Source: Pleionea litopenaei (GTDB lineage: Bacteria; Pseudomonadota; Gammaproteobacteria; Enterobacterales; Kangiellaceae). From it: a stretch of 64,000 nucleotides of DNA. The position numbers and the translations under genes were made by a program. Positions 42,161 to 52,132 of this stretch are shown piece by piece (the first letter of the stretch is position 1; each line of letters opens with the position of its first letter). The stretch is taken from assembly GCF_031198435.1 (NCBI RefSeq), contig NZ_CP133548.1, positions 4,126,001-4,190,000 of the forward strand. Reading direction: 5' to 3'. The notes beneath the pieces are model-generated. The model was given only the letters and a program-made list of their open reading frames with translations, did no database searches and was not told the origin of the DNA.

Positions 42161-44329
42161 ATGATTATGTCCGCTAATTCGCCTAACGCTCTCGATGTAC
42201 TGAAAAAGACCTTTGGCTATGAGAAGTTTCGCGATCCTCAACAAGAAATAGTAGACGCTGTGGTAGCCGGTGATGATGCGCTGGTGATTATGCCAACGGG
42301 CGGCGGAAAGTCATTGTGTTATCAAATCCCGGCGCTGATTCGTCCGGGTATGGCGATTGTTATTTCGCCTCTGATTGCTTTGATGGAAGACCAGGTTGCG
42401 GCTTTACAGGAGAATGGTGTTAGGGCCGAGTTCTTAAACTCTTCGCTGACATTAGAGCAACAGCGAACCCTGGCACGTTTAATTCGACAATCAAAGGTCG
42501 ATCTTCTTTATGTGTCGCCAGAGCGTTTCCTTTCGGAACGATTTGTTGAGTTCTTGCACTCCTTTCAAATTAGTTTGTTTGCGATAGATGAAGCTCATTG
42601 TGTCTCGCAATGGGGGCATGATTTTCGGCCTGAATATTGTCAATTGAACCAAGTGTTTGAGCGATTTCCTACGGTGCCTAAAATTGCGTTAACAGCGACT
42701 GCCGATGAGCATACCCGAGAAGAAATGATTCAACGTTTGGGGTTACATCAAGCGCGGCATTTTAGTTGTGGATTTGACCGGCCGAATATTCAATATCGAG
42801 TGAACAGTGATTTGTCGCAAGCGAAACAAGCATTGTTAGCCTTTATTTTAGAAGAGCACCCAAATGATTCAGGCATCGTCTATTGCTTATCGAGGAAAAA
42901 AGTCGAATCAGTGGCCAACTGGCTGCAAGAACAAGGAATAGAGGCATTACCTTATCATGCTGGAATGAGCGCTCAGTTTCGTGCTCATACACAAACTCGC
43001 TTTATGCGCGAAGAAAACATAGTGATTGTCGCAACCATCGCTTTTGGCATGGGGATTGATAAGCCGGATGTTAGGTTTGTTGCCCATCTGAATTTGCCAA
43101 AAAGTATCGAAGCTTACTACCAAGAGACCGGAAGGGCAGGCAGAGATGGATTGGCCGCGACTGCATGGATGAGCTATGGCCTCAACGATGTCATTACTTT
43201 AAAACAAATGTTAGAGGGCTCTGACGCTCCAGAAGCGGTAAAGCGGATTGAGCGACATAAATTAGATGCTGTGATGAGTTTTGCTGAGTCCGTTGAGTGT
43301 CGTCGCAAAAGTTTATTGCGCTATTTTGGTGATGAATTAGCGCAAGATTGTGGGAATTGTGACAATTGTCTCTCACCGGGAGCTACTTGGAATGCCACTG
43401 AAGAAGCGCAAAAGGCTTTGTCGGCCGTGTATCGTACTGGGCAACGTTTTGGCGTTGCCTATATTGTCGATGTGCTAATGGGCAAGAAAACCGAACGAAT
43501 AGAACAGGCCGGTCATCATCAACTATCGGTGTTTGCGATTGGGAAAGCGCAATCGGTTCAGCAATGGCGAGGAGTGATTCGGCAATTGATTGCTCGCCGT
43601 TTACTTGCGGTTGACCTTGAGGGCTACGGTGGATTGAGATTAACCGATGCCTGTCGGGGTATTTTAACCGGAGCGGAAGCCCTTTATTTACGTAAAGAAC
43701 AAAAGAGTAAAACAATAAAAACTCGACAGAATACTGTCATTGCTGAAAAAGATCATGGTTTATGGGAGGCATTACGAGAAACTCGAATGGCTCTGGCGCG
43801 AGAGCATCAGTTAGCACCTTATATGATTTTCAATGATCAAACGTTAATGGCAATGATGAGTCGCCGACCAAAAAGTCTTAAGCAAATGTCATTTATTCCT
43901 GGAGTGGGAGAAACGAAACTTGAGCGATACGGTGAAATTTTCTTAGCCGTTATCGCTAAGTTTGAGCGTTCAGATGTTGATATTAAGCAACAGGTGCTCG
44001 AACAAATGCGTCAAGGAAAAGACATTGCTTCAATTATGGCGTCTCAACAGTTGAGTGAAAATGCGGTTTATGCACACATTGCAGATGCGATAGGAAGGAG
44101 TGAGTTGAGTCTTTCTGATGTGTTTGAAATTGATGATGATGAATTAAAAAAATTCACGAGTTATTTCTCAGTCAAGAAGGACCCGAGTATCGAATTACTC
44201 CCGTCGTGCAAATGGTTGAACCAAAATACAGTTATGGGCAAGTGCGCTGTATTCGCGCCCATTTTATGTTGGGGTAATGGGTGTGTTGGGGTAGTGGACA
44301 AGCTCGAGTGGCTACAAGAACACGAGTAA
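42161..44329 (+). CDS. recQ: ATP-dependent DNA helicase RecQ with C-terminal extension
   Basis: A 722-residue 3'-5' helicase. Walker A is [12 protein letters not shown], the DExH box is [18 protein letters not shown], and motif VI is [12 protein letters not shown]. The RecQ-Ct zinc region ([20 protein letters not shown]), the RQC winged helix and an HRDC domain (about 533-600) follow. About 110 extra residues remain. Their first part ([36 protein letters not shown]) looks like the helix-turn-helix found at the end of some RecQs. The gene overlaps the convergent GspF-like gene by 18 bp. Confidence 0.95.
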   Translation: MIMSANSPNALDVLKKTFGYEKFRDPQQEIVDAVVAGDDALVIMPTGGGKSLCYQIPALIRPGMAIVISPLIALMEDQVAALQENGVRAEFLNSSLTLEQQRTLARLIRQSKVDLLYVSPERFLSERFVEFLHSFQISLFAIDEAHCVSQWGHDFRPEYCQLNQVFERFPTVPKIALTATADEHTREEMIQRLGLHQARHFSCGFDRPNIQYRVNSDLSQAKQALLAFILEEHPNDSGIVYCLSRKKVESVANWLQEQGIEALPYHAGMSAQFRAHTQTRFMREENIVIVATIAFGMGIDKPDVRFVAHLNLPKSIEAYYQETGRAGRDGLAATAWMSYGLNDVITLKQMLEGSDAPEAVKRIERHKLDAVMSFAESVECRRKSLLRYFGDELAQDCGNCDNCLSPGATWNATEEAQKALSAVYRTGQRFGVAYIVDVLMGKKTERIEQAGHHQLSVFAIGKAQSVQQWRGVIRQLIARRLLAVDLEGYGGLRLTDACRGILTGAEALYLRKEQKSKTIKTRQNTVIAEKDHGLWEALRETRMALAREHQLAPYMIFNDQTLMAMMSRRPKSLKQMSFIPGVGETKLERYGEIFLAVIAKFERSDVDIKQQVLEQMRQGKDIASIMASQQLSENAVYAHIADAIGRSELSLSDVFEIDDDELKKFTSYFSVKKDPSIELLPSCKWLNQNTVMGKCAVFAPILCWGNGCVGVVDKLEWLQEHE

Positions 44330-45205
44330 AATAGAGCTTAAAATTGCGCAGGCGTAAATGAGGCGTGGAAAGTTATCTGCGAAAGTGTCTTGGTAGTTTC
44401 TAAGTTCATCTTCACCTAGTTTTAACTGACCATCAAGTGTTGCGGTCAATGTACCACTCGCTTCAGCCGTTACATATAAGTTAATAAAGGCTGTTGGAAT
44501 GGGAAGGTCAACACTTTGCAAGCTTGCTGACGCAGCGACGCCTTTCCCGCAATCGTTTGCTACTTTGGTTAAAGCGGTTCGATAGCGTTTGCTACGGAAT
44601 TGCTGTGCTAACTTTCTAAAACTTGATTGCGCGTCGATACCTGATTCTTGTAACCATGCAAATCCATTAAACAAGGTTTGCTGGAACATTAACTGGTACC
44701 ATCGTGATTCATGAAAAAAGCTTAGGCGCTCGAGTAATTCGTAAGCGCTCAATTTAAACAATGAAAGCAGCCATCTTATGGCAAAAATGACGACTAAAAT
44801 TTGAACCAAAGCGATAGTAAAAAAATAAGATGCGTTAGCGCCATTGTTCGCTAGTAAGCGAAGTAAAAAGCTGACGGCTATTGCTACCAAAAAGATTGCC
44901 ATAGGCATCCAGAGTTTGCTTTTAATCCTTTGAATATTGGCTTCTCGACGTTCTTTGGCTTTTCCTAGCTTTCTTAATGCAAGAGGTAACCTTCCAGCCA
45001 TTTCGCCGGTTTTTAAAACCTCCAGTTCAAAAGCGTTGATGATTTTGCTTTTGTACATAGCATGACTAAGAGGGAGACCTTTCTCAACCATTTGAGCTGA
45101 TTTCACCCAATCACTGGTCGGTAGTTTTAGTACTTTTAACGCTGAGCTGACAGAATGTCCTGCATCGAGTAAGGTGGCGAGCTCAGTAAAAAAGGTGAAA
45201 CTCAC
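44312..45205 (-). CDS. Orphan type II secretion F / PilC-like membrane protein
   Basis: A 297-residue protein with two T2SSF-type halves. The first is cytoplasmic (about 1-90; [44 protein letters not shown]). A pair of membrane helices follows (about 98-118 and 123-148). The second half is about 165-275 ([39 protein letters not shown]), with a final helix at 280-297. It is shorter than GspF/PilC (about 400) and stands alone. Its start overlaps the kdkA stop by four bases, so the two are translationally coupled. Function unknown. Confidence 0.78.
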   Translation of the reverse strand: MSFTFFTELATLLDAGHSVSSALKVLKLPTSDWVKSAQMVEKGLPLSHAMYKSKIINAFELEVLKTGEMAGRLPLALRKLGKAKERREANIQRIKSKLWMPMAIFLVAIAVSFLLRLLANNGANASYFFTIALVQILVVIFAIRWLLSLFKLSAYELLERLSFFHESRWYQLMFQQTLFNGFAWLQESGIDAQSSFRKLAQQFRSKRYRTALTKVANDCGKGVAASASLQSVDLPIPTAFINLYVTAEASGTLTATLDGQLKLGEDELRNYQDTFADNFPRLIYACAILSSILLVFL

Positions 45206-45948
45206 GTTAGACTTCCTTTTTGATAGCCGGCGAGCAACGCTTTCCAGTCGTTTGAATGATAGTGAAAGCTATCGTTTAAATTCTTTTCTTTGGTTAATGA
45301 GCGCTTGAGTCGTTCAAGGTTTTCTAGTTTCCAGGTGGCTTGATCATCACGGATACCGCATTTATCAAAATCAATAAGCCAGACTTTATTATGTTGATCG
45401 AGCATAATGTTGTGAATATTAAGATCGGAGTGAAAGACATTATGATGATGTAACCTGAATATTGTTGCACCTATGTCATACCAAGTTTCTTTGGGTAAAG
45501 CTCGCTGCCTCAAAATTTGGAAACAGTCATCTGCGTTAGGAATCTTTTCAATTAGAATATCTGCACGGTAAAATAATCCACTTCGAATAACTCTTGCTGC
45601 GACTGGCGTTGGAACGGGTAAATTCCACTCTCGCATTTTCTCGAGTAAACTTAGCTCTTGGTATGCTCGGGTCGTTTCAATACCATGATACAGAAAGGCA
45701 TCTCTGTTGAACTTTCCATACAAACCGCCTCGATAATAGTGCCGTAACACCCACGAGTTGTTTGACTTTGTTATTGGATTAGGGTCAATAAAATAGGTAA
45801 TGTTACGACCATGCGACTGGCCGATGATCGCTTGGTTGTCTTGCCAAAAACTAGCGTCAAACCAAGCAGAAATTATTCGAGCTAAGTCATCATTGGACTC
45901 GGCGGTCATAAGAACCATTCGCGAAGATTTTTCGACAATGTTTGGCAA
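45202..45948 (-). CDS. kdkA: 3-deoxy-D-manno-octulosonic acid (Kdo) kinase
   Basis: A 248-residue RIO/Lanosin-type kinase-fold enzyme that phosphorylates Kdo in the LPS inner core. The catalytic loop HHHNVFHSDLNIHNIMLD contains the HxDxxxxN pattern and IDFDK supplies the metal-binding Asp; HYYRGGLYGKFNRDAFLY is characteristic of KdkA. It is expected at the cytoplasmic face of the inner membrane. It is coupled to the GspF-like gene. No other LPS gene is nearby. Confidence 0.88.
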   Translation of the reverse strand: MPNIVEKSSRMVLMTAESNDDLARIISAWFDASFWQDNQAIIGQSHGRNITYFIDPNPITKSNNSWVLRHYYRGGLYGKFNRDAFLYHGIETTRAYQELSLLEKMREWNLPVPTPVAARVIRSGLFYRADILIEKIPNADDCFQILRQRALPKETWYDIGATIFRLHHHNVFHSDLNIHNIMLDQHNKVWLIDFDKCGIRDDQATWKLENLERLKRSLTKEKNLNDSFHYHSNDWKALLAGYQKGSLT

Positions 45949-46095
45949 AACTTATTCTCTTTATAATTCTGATATCGTCCAAATACAAAAAGTTGTCAGG
46001 AAGCCCTAGCTTACTCGCTTTCCTTTTAACTTGTAATGCCTTGGCAATTGTTCATACTGTTAATTATCAATTGAGGCAATATAAGGATGTAGGAT

Positions 46096-46869
46096 ATGTC
46101 GAGTGGTCAAGCCAGTCAACTAGGGCGATTTTGCTGGATCGAGTTAATCACCAACGATGTCAGCAATGCAGTGACATTTTATTCTAAGTTATGGGGCTGG
46201 AAAACAAACGCTATGGATGACTCTGGCGCTTTTCAAGTCTTGCAGCTGGGAGAAGAGGCTTTTGGTGCAACTTATGCTCTCCCGCAGCAATTACAGGATC
46301 TTGGCGTAACGCCACGTTGGTTAAATTATGTTGCTGTGAACAGCGCGCAAGAAACCGCCGACCGAATAGTTGATATCGGTGGTTCTATTTTAATGGGGCC
46401 GCTAGCGGTGGGAGATGCAGGGGTAATGGCTCTCGCAAAAGATCCAGAGGGAGCAACTTTTGCATTGTGGCAAGCTAAGCAACACTATGGATCTTTACCG
46501 GTAAACAGCGCCGGACATTATTGTTGGCAAGAACTCGCCTGTCGAGATTTAAGTTCAACCTTGGCATTTTACCAAAAAGTCTTTGGTTGGGAGTTAAGTT
46601 ATCGTGAAAGTGCGATGGGGCAAGTACCGCTGTTTTGTGTCGAACAAAGCCCTGTGGCGAGTGTGATTCAAATGAATGAAGAGTGGGGCGATATGGCGGC
46701 ACATTGGATGACCTATTTTGCGAGTTCTGATGTCGACGCTGATTTAACCCAGGTCAATACTTTAGGTGGTGATGTTTGTGTTCCTGGGTTTGATATTCCA
46801 GAGGTGGGGCGAATAGCCGTAGTTAACGACCCTCAGGGTGTTGTCTTGTCGCTATTACAAGCTTCTTAG
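46096..46869 (+). CDS. Double VOC (glyoxalase/bleomycin-resistance-like) protein
   Basis: A 257-residue protein of two consecutive vicinal-oxygen-chelate domains: about 8-125 (GRFCWIELITNDVSNAVTFYSKLWGWKT) and 135-255 (GHYCWQELACRDLSSTLAFYQKVFGWEL). Both end in the VOC-type DPEGATFALWQ and DPQGVVLSLLQ. This is the CFP30B-like arrangement, where substrate and metal use are generally undefined. It starts at ATG 46096 after GGATGTAGGAT. It appears monocistronic. Confidence 0.85.
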   Translation: MSSGQASQLGRFCWIELITNDVSNAVTFYSKLWGWKTNAMDDSGAFQVLQLGEEAFGATYALPQQLQDLGVTPRWLNYVAVNSAQETADRIVDIGGSILMGPLAVGDAGVMALAKDPEGATFALWQAKQHYGSLPVNSAGHYCWQELACRDLSSTLAFYQKVFGWELSYRESAMGQVPLFCVEQSPVASVIQMNEEWGDMAAHWMTYFASSDVDADLTQVNTLGGDVCVPGFDIPEVGRIAVVNDPQGVVLSLLQAS

Positions 46870-46984
46870 AAGACCCTTCGAAACAGTGCCAAGATTAACG
46901 TTCTTTACCCAAAAACAGCTTGAATCAATCACTGCCTGATTGAACCTTTGGTTGAATGAATGACCACTTGGTAGGATTGGCTGC

Positions 46985-47020
46985 ATCAATATCAGCGATG
47001 AAGTCACCGCTGATATTGAT
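46985..47020. terminator. Long hairpin between VOC gene and mscS
   Basis: A perfect 13-bp inverted repeat, ATCAATATCAGCG (46985-46997) and CGCTGATATTGAT (47008-47020), has a ten-base loop between the convergent genes. It lacks a T-tract in either direction, so termination would be atypical. Confidence 0.5.
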
Positions 47021-47034
47021 TCAAGCCATCTATA

Positions 47035-47868
47035 TTAAGAGTCTGACTTATCGAGGTGAACATCCATTTGTGGGAAGGGTATCGAAATACCTTCTTCATC
47101 AAAAGTGAGTTTCACTTTTTCATGAGTATCCCAGTAGACATTCCAGTAGTCGGCAGAATTGACCCAAGGTCGGACAATAAAATTAACCGAGCTGTCACCC
47201 AATTCAGAAACTGCGATTACCGGTGCAGGATCTTTTAGAATGCGCTCATCTTCAGCAAGTATGCGTGCCAAGACTTCTTTGGTCTTTTTAATGTCGTCGC
47301 CATAACCAATGCCGAAAACCATATCGACTCGGCGGGTAGGTCGCGCTGAAAAATTGGTGATGGTGCCACCATAAATCGCTCCATTAGGAACGATGATTTC
47401 TTTGTTGTCGCCGGTTCGCATGATGGTGGAAAAGATGGCGATTTTTTCTACCACACCGGTCACGCCAGCCGCTTCAACAAAGTCGCCTGCTTTGAATGGT
47501 TTAAACATGATTAACATGACACCAGAAGCAAAATTTTGCAGAGAGTCTTTTAGCGCTAGACCAACCGCTAAACCTGCTGCACCGATAAGAGCGACCAGTG
47601 AAGTTGTTGCCACACCAAGTTGCGTTAAGGCAGCCACCACCACAAATAAAATCAAAACGGTTTTAACGATACCTGACAAGAAGTCGACGAGAATCGGGTC
47701 GACTTTAGCCTTGGTTAAAATTGTACGAACAGCTTTAGTTATAAGATTGGCGATCCATTTACCGATAAAGAAAACCAGTAATGCCATCACCACCGACAAA
47801 TAGTTTTGTTGTACCCAAGTAATGGCGACATCAACCATACCCTGGACAAATTGAGTCATATCTTCCAT
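47035..47868 (-). CDS. mscS: Small-conductance mechanosensitive channel (MscS)
   Basis: A 277-residue channel that opens under membrane tension to protect against osmotic downshock. Three helices lie at about 22-42, 60-80 and 85-118. The pore-lining helix carries the Gly/Ala pattern GAAGLAVGLALKDSLQNFASGVMLIMFKPFKAGDFVE. The beta domain follows with VPNGAIYGGTITNFS. Length is close to E. coli MscS (286). Start at 47868 is supported by GAGGGT six bases upstream; the frame is open 26 residues further but without homology. Confidence 0.93.
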   Translation of the reverse strand: MEDMTQFVQGMVDVAITWVQQNYLSVVMALLVFFIGKWIANLITKAVRTILTKAKVDPILVDFLSGIVKTVLILFVVVAALTQLGVATTSLVALIGAAGLAVGLALKDSLQNFASGVMLIMFKPFKAGDFVEAAGVTGVVEKIAIFSTIMRTGDNKEIIVPNGAIYGGTITNFSARPTRRVDMVFGIGYGDDIKKTKEVLARILAEDERILKDPAPVIAVSELGDSSVNFIVRPWVNSADYWNVYWDTHEKVKLTFDEEGISIPFPQMDVHLDKSDS

Positions 47869-48044
47869 TGTTACCCTCACGTATCTTACTGGATGTGAAA
47901 CATAGAGTGTATACGTCTGCCGTGAGAAATTGAAGTGATTTACCACTATGTCGTCGTGCTCTTGAGTCAGTTGTATCGTTGGCTTTGCACTTGTATAGTG
48001 TCGATTGCATAAATCGTCGAAATGAGCTGAGTAGGGATAAGGTT

Positions 48045-50927
48045 ATGAAATTGATGAATTGGGTAGTTATTGTAGCGCTTTCTATTTTGGCTTCTTTGCC
48101 TATCCATGCGGTAGAGCCAACAGATTATGCGCAAGTTACCTATTCTCAACCTTTACTTAATGGGCCCTATGACGCCAATATAACACCAGTTAACCAGTTG
48201 CTTGGGTTTGAGCCGGGTAGGCGAGTTGCTGCGCCAAGTGAAATTGAGTCGGCGCTATTAACTTGGGCAAAACAATCGAATCGACTGAAAGTAGAAGCGT
48301 ATGCCAAATCGCACGAAGGACGTTCATTGTATGCGGTGTATATCTCTTCACCTGAGAACCTTGCTCGACTACCCAAGGTGCAAGAAAACATTCAGCGTTT
48401 AGCTAACCCGATTAATCTAAGTCAATCTCAAGCAAACTCGATTATTAAAGAGTTGCCTGCCGTCGCGTGGATGGCTTATTCCATTCATGGCAATGAAACG
48501 TCAGGCGCCGATGCGGCATTACTGGCGATTTATCATTTGATTGCTTCAGAAAGCGCTGAGATTACCGACTTATTAAGCAAGCAAGTGATCATTATTGACC
48601 CAATGATGAACCCCGATGGAAGAGCGCGGTTTTCAAAAGAGTTGCAGGAGTACCGTGCTGTCGCTCCGAATGTCGATGATCAATCTTTACTGCACACGGG
48701 TAGCTGGCCATTCGGAAGAACCAATCATTACTTTTTCGATCTTAATCGAGACTTTATTTACGCCACTCAACCAGAAACTCGTGGTCGCATTAAACTGATC
48801 AATGATTGGTACCCACAGATTATGATTGATGGCCACGAAATGGGAGCGCAAGACACTTTTCTCTTTGCTCCCGCTCGGGAGCCAGTCAACCCTCACTTGC
48901 CCAAGCAACGAAAACATTGGGGGAAAGTTTTTGCAGCCGATCAAGCGCGAGCGTTTGATGCTCAGGGCTGGAGATACTACACCGGCGAATGGTTCGAAAA
49001 TCTATATCCGGGCTATTCAAATTACGCAGAGTATCGAGGTTCCGTTCATATTTTATATGAGCAAGCGAGAATAGCAGAAGATGGCGTCGCTCGACCGGAT
49101 GGACGAGTGATTACTTATCAGGAGTCGGTTCATCATCAGTTGTTGTCGACCATGACAAACTTAGAAACCTTAAGTAAACACAGCCAAAGTTTGTATCAAG
49201 AGTTTTTTAAAGAGCGAGTGCAAAATCTAAGTGACAAAGGAAACTATGCGAATCGTAGTTTCGCTATTTTACCGACTGATAATAAATCTCGAGAAGCGGC
49301 ATTAATTGATAATTTGCGTATTCAAAACATACAGATGTACCGCCTGCAAAAAGAGCTGACGCGAGTGGCTTATGATCAGTTTTCGCAACGTAAAGAACAG
49401 TATCGGCTACCAAAGGGAACCTTAATCATACCTAATCGGCAAGCCGAAGCGCGGCTATTAGCAACAATGCTAGAATTTGATGTTGCCATCAAGCCAGAGG
49501 TCTACCAAGAAGAACGCCACCGAACGTTACGAGATGGCTCATCGCTGATGTATGACACAACGGCATGGAATTTAACCATGATGTACGGTTTGCCAGCGGT
49601 AATGGTTGTGGGCCACATGGATAAGCATCTAGAGCCCATCACCTCTGAGTCTCTACTAAATGAGGCGGTCGATCCTTCTGCAATTGCTTTCGCAGTTAAT
49701 GGTGAAGATGATTCATCCGTTAGCTTTGCTGCGCGAGCGATGGAGTTGGGGTTTCAAGTTCGTGTCATTGATAAGGCAACGCAGCTCGGTGAAGTGAGTT
49801 TAAGCCGAGGTTCCGTGTTAGTAGCAAAATCAGATAATCCCAATCAGCCAGAGTTACCCGAAAAATTAGTGACCCTCGCAAATCAAGCACAGTTGAAGTT
49901 GAACTCGATCTCGACCGGTCACGGTATTGGCGATTTGCCGGACTGGGGAGGAAGTCACTTTCAATTGTTGGCGCGCCCCAAAATTGCAACCTTGAGTCGT
50001 GGCTCTTTCTCACCCTATGATGTCGGTGCCACTTGGTATTCACTCGATACGCATTTAGGCATACGCCACTCTTTGATCGACGCTGGGATGATCAGTTATG
50101 CGGATCTTAGACGCTACAATGTATTGGTGATGCCAGATCAGTACGGTGACAGTTTATCTGAGAGCGATTATGCGACGATTAAGCAATGGGTTGAGCAAGG
50201 TGGTACCTTAATCGCATTAGCCGACTCCACTCGTGCATTGATTAATCATGGACTTTCGAAAGCTAAATTACTGCCAGAAGCGTTAGACGACGCCCAGGCT
50301 TTCGATTCTCAATTGCAACGTGAGTGGATGTCGCAGAATGTGCCCAACAATTTAATCGCTACCCAGAAAATAGACTTACCCATGACCATCGATTATCCAT
50401 GGGAAGACATCACCGAACGACCTGACACAAAGGAACTTGAACGTCGTGATGATTGGCAACAAATTTTTATGCCTTCCGGTGCTTTTATTGCTGCACGCAA
50501 CGATATGAAACACTGGCTAACCTTTGGTAGTAATGCTTCTATGCCCATCTTATTGGCCGATGCACCTTTATTGATGTCGGATGGTTCAGCAGAAGTAGTT
50601 ACTCGTTATGGCTTTTGGGAAAAAGATCAGGATTCAAGTAAATTAAGTGCGAGTGCAAAAAGCAAGAAACCTCAAGTGTTAGGTTGGTCAAGTTTACCTG
50701 CTGGTGTCACTGCGAAAGTAAGAATGAGTGGACTGCTTTGGCCAGAAGCTGCGCAAAGAATTGTTAATAGTGGATATCTAACACGAGAAACGGTCGGCAA
50801 AGGACAAGTCATTCTTTTCGGAAACTCACCTAATTTTCGTGGAGCAAGTTTAGCGACAAACCGGTTGTTTTTAAACGCACTAGTCTATGGACCCGGAATG
50901 GGGACCGCTCCTTATGTTGCATTGTAG
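48045..50927 (+). CDS. Secreted M14-family zinc carboxypeptidase, large form
   Basis: A 960-residue exported metallopeptidase. The signal peptide is MKLMNWVVIVALSILASLPIHA, with SD AGGGATAAGG before ATG 48045. The M14 zinc ligands HGNE (in AYSIHGNETSGADA) and H in MIDGHEMGAQDT lie at about 150-265, with NPDGR and FDLNRDF as family landmarks. The catalytic Glu may lie in the following 80 residues. The second half includes a class I glutamine-amidotransferase-like part (about 660-760) and a terminal beta domain, as in other large marine M14 proteins. It probably degrades peptides in the periplasm or outside. Confidence 0.88.
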   Translation: MKLMNWVVIVALSILASLPIHAVEPTDYAQVTYSQPLLNGPYDANITPVNQLLGFEPGRRVAAPSEIESALLTWAKQSNRLKVEAYAKSHEGRSLYAVYISSPENLARLPKVQENIQRLANPINLSQSQANSIIKELPAVAWMAYSIHGNETSGADAALLAIYHLIASESAEITDLLSKQVIIIDPMMNPDGRARFSKELQEYRAVAPNVDDQSLLHTGSWPFGRTNHYFFDLNRDFIYATQPETRGRIKLINDWYPQIMIDGHEMGAQDTFLFAPAREPVNPHLPKQRKHWGKVFAADQARAFDAQGWRYYTGEWFENLYPGYSNYAEYRGSVHILYEQARIAEDGVARPDGRVITYQESVHHQLLSTMTNLETLSKHSQSLYQEFFKERVQNLSDKGNYANRSFAILPTDNKSREAALIDNLRIQNIQMYRLQKELTRVAYDQFSQRKEQYRLPKGTLIIPNRQAEARLLATMLEFDVAIKPEVYQEERHRTLRDGSSLMYDTTAWNLTMMYGLPAVMVVGHMDKHLEPITSESLLNEAVDPSAIAFAVNGEDDSSVSFAARAMELGFQVRVIDKATQLGEVSLSRGSVLVAKSDNPNQPELPEKLVTLANQAQLKLNSISTGHGIGDLPDWGGSHFQLLARPKIATLSRGSFSPYDVGATWYSLDTHLGIRHSLIDAGMISYADLRRYNVLVMPDQYGDSLSESDYATIKQWVEQGGTLIALADSTRALINHGLSKAKLLPEALDDAQAFDSQLQREWMSQNVPNNLIATQKIDLPMTIDYPWEDITERPDTKELERRDDWQQIFMPSGAFIAARNDMKHWLTFGSNASMPILLADAPLLMSDGSAEVVTRYGFWEKDQDSSKLSASAKSKKPQVLGWSSLPAGVTAKVRMSGLLWPEAAQRIVNSGYLTRETVGKGQVILFGNSPNFRGASLATNRLFLNALVYGPGMGTAPYVAL

Positions 50928-50950
50928 AAATACTAAAGACGAGTGCCGAT

Positions 50951-52132
50951 TTATTTTTTTTCGGCACTGATGAGAGAGCAGTAAGCATTGAGGCCACCGG
51001 CGAGGCTAACGGCATTCAATCCCAAGTCGGTCAAAACTTGTTGCACTTTTAAGCTACGGCTTCCGGATTGGCAATAACAAACGATTAATCGATCGTGTGG
51101 TAATTTGGATTTAATTAAATCAAGTAGGTGAGTGTCGTTTTCATCCATTTCTTTTCGATTAATGAATTGTTCGACAGGCAAATGTTCACCACCAATGTGG
51201 AAAAAACGTCGTTCATCGTGACTTCTTACATCCAATAAAACATGCGGCTTTGAATCTTTAAGTTGCAGCCAATCTTGTGGACTAATTTCTGCTTCATGTG
51301 AATTAGCCTCGGTGGTTACAGACTTGGATATTTCTGCATCAATGTTCTTTAGAGAAGGCTTATAATTTTTATCGAGTCGTTGCTCGTGGCACACAGCGCA
51401 ATGTTGAGATTGCTTTAGTTTAATTGACTTAAAGTCTAGGGCTAGAGCATCGACAATAAGCAGTTGGTTGTCGGGCTTGTTTCCAATGCTTAATAAATAT
51501 TTAATGACTTGAGTGGCTTGCAGGGTTCCAAGTAACCCAGGTAAAACGCCGAGAACGCCAGCGTCATTGCAGTTTTGCGGTTGCTCGGGCGCACTCGGAA
51601 AGAGGCAACGAAAGCATGCAGATTCTGGAGTGAACATAGCGAGTTGCCCAGAAAATTGGTGAATGCTGGCGAAACACCAAGGAATCGATAAGTGATGACA
51701 ACAATCGTTGATTAAATAGCGGGTTGTGAAATTATCTGTGCAATCAACCACCAGATCGTGCTTTGCTATTAACGCTACTGCGTTACTTGTTTCTAATCGT
51801 TGGCCAATGGCCTCAATATTTATATCACTGTTTAACGTGTGAAGGTGCTCCTTAGCCTGTTGAGCTTTGTTTAAGCCCAGATCATTTTCATTAAAAGTGA
51901 TTTGTCGCTGTAAATTACTCAGCTCCACTGTGTCATGATCAATAATGGTTAACTGGCCAATGCCCGCTGCGGCAAGATATAAACTGACTGGCGCACCGAG
52001 TCCCCCAGCTCCCACAATCAATACGCGCGATTGCTTTAGAGTTGCTTGTCCACTTGCGCCAACTTGAGGCAATTGAATATGGCGAGCGTAACGAGACCAC
52101 TCTTGAGCGTTAAATAAATGGGTATCAATCAT
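50951..52132 (-). CDS. thiF: ThiF/MoeB-type adenylyltransferase fused to rhodanese domain
   Basis: A 393-residue E1-like enzyme that adenylates the C-terminal Gly of ThiS. The ATP site is LIVGAGGLGAPVSLYLAAAGIG and the substrate region includes CFRCLFP and CAVCHEQRL zinc cysteines. A rhodanese domain (about 290-390) has active-site Cys in CYCQSGSRS and could donate sulfur. It overlaps thiDE by eight bases and ends the thiamine operon. The MoeB-like fusion could also serve molybdopterin, but the operon context favours thiamine. Confidence 0.88.
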   Translation of the reverse strand: MIDTHLFNAQEWSRYARHIQLPQVGASGQATLKQSRVLIVGAGGLGAPVSLYLAAAGIGQLTIIDHDTVELSNLQRQITFNENDLGLNKAQQAKEHLHTLNSDINIEAIGQRLETSNAVALIAKHDLVVDCTDNFTTRYLINDCCHHLSIPWCFASIHQFSGQLAMFTPESACFRCLFPSAPEQPQNCNDAGVLGVLPGLLGTLQATQVIKYLLSIGNKPDNQLLIVDALALDFKSIKLKQSQHCAVCHEQRLDKNYKPSLKNIDAEISKSVTTEANSHEAEISPQDWLQLKDSKPHVLLDVRSHDERRFFHIGGEHLPVEQFINRKEMDENDTHLLDLIKSKLPHDRLIVCYCQSGSRSLKVQQVLTDLGLNAVSLAGGLNAYCSLISAEKK

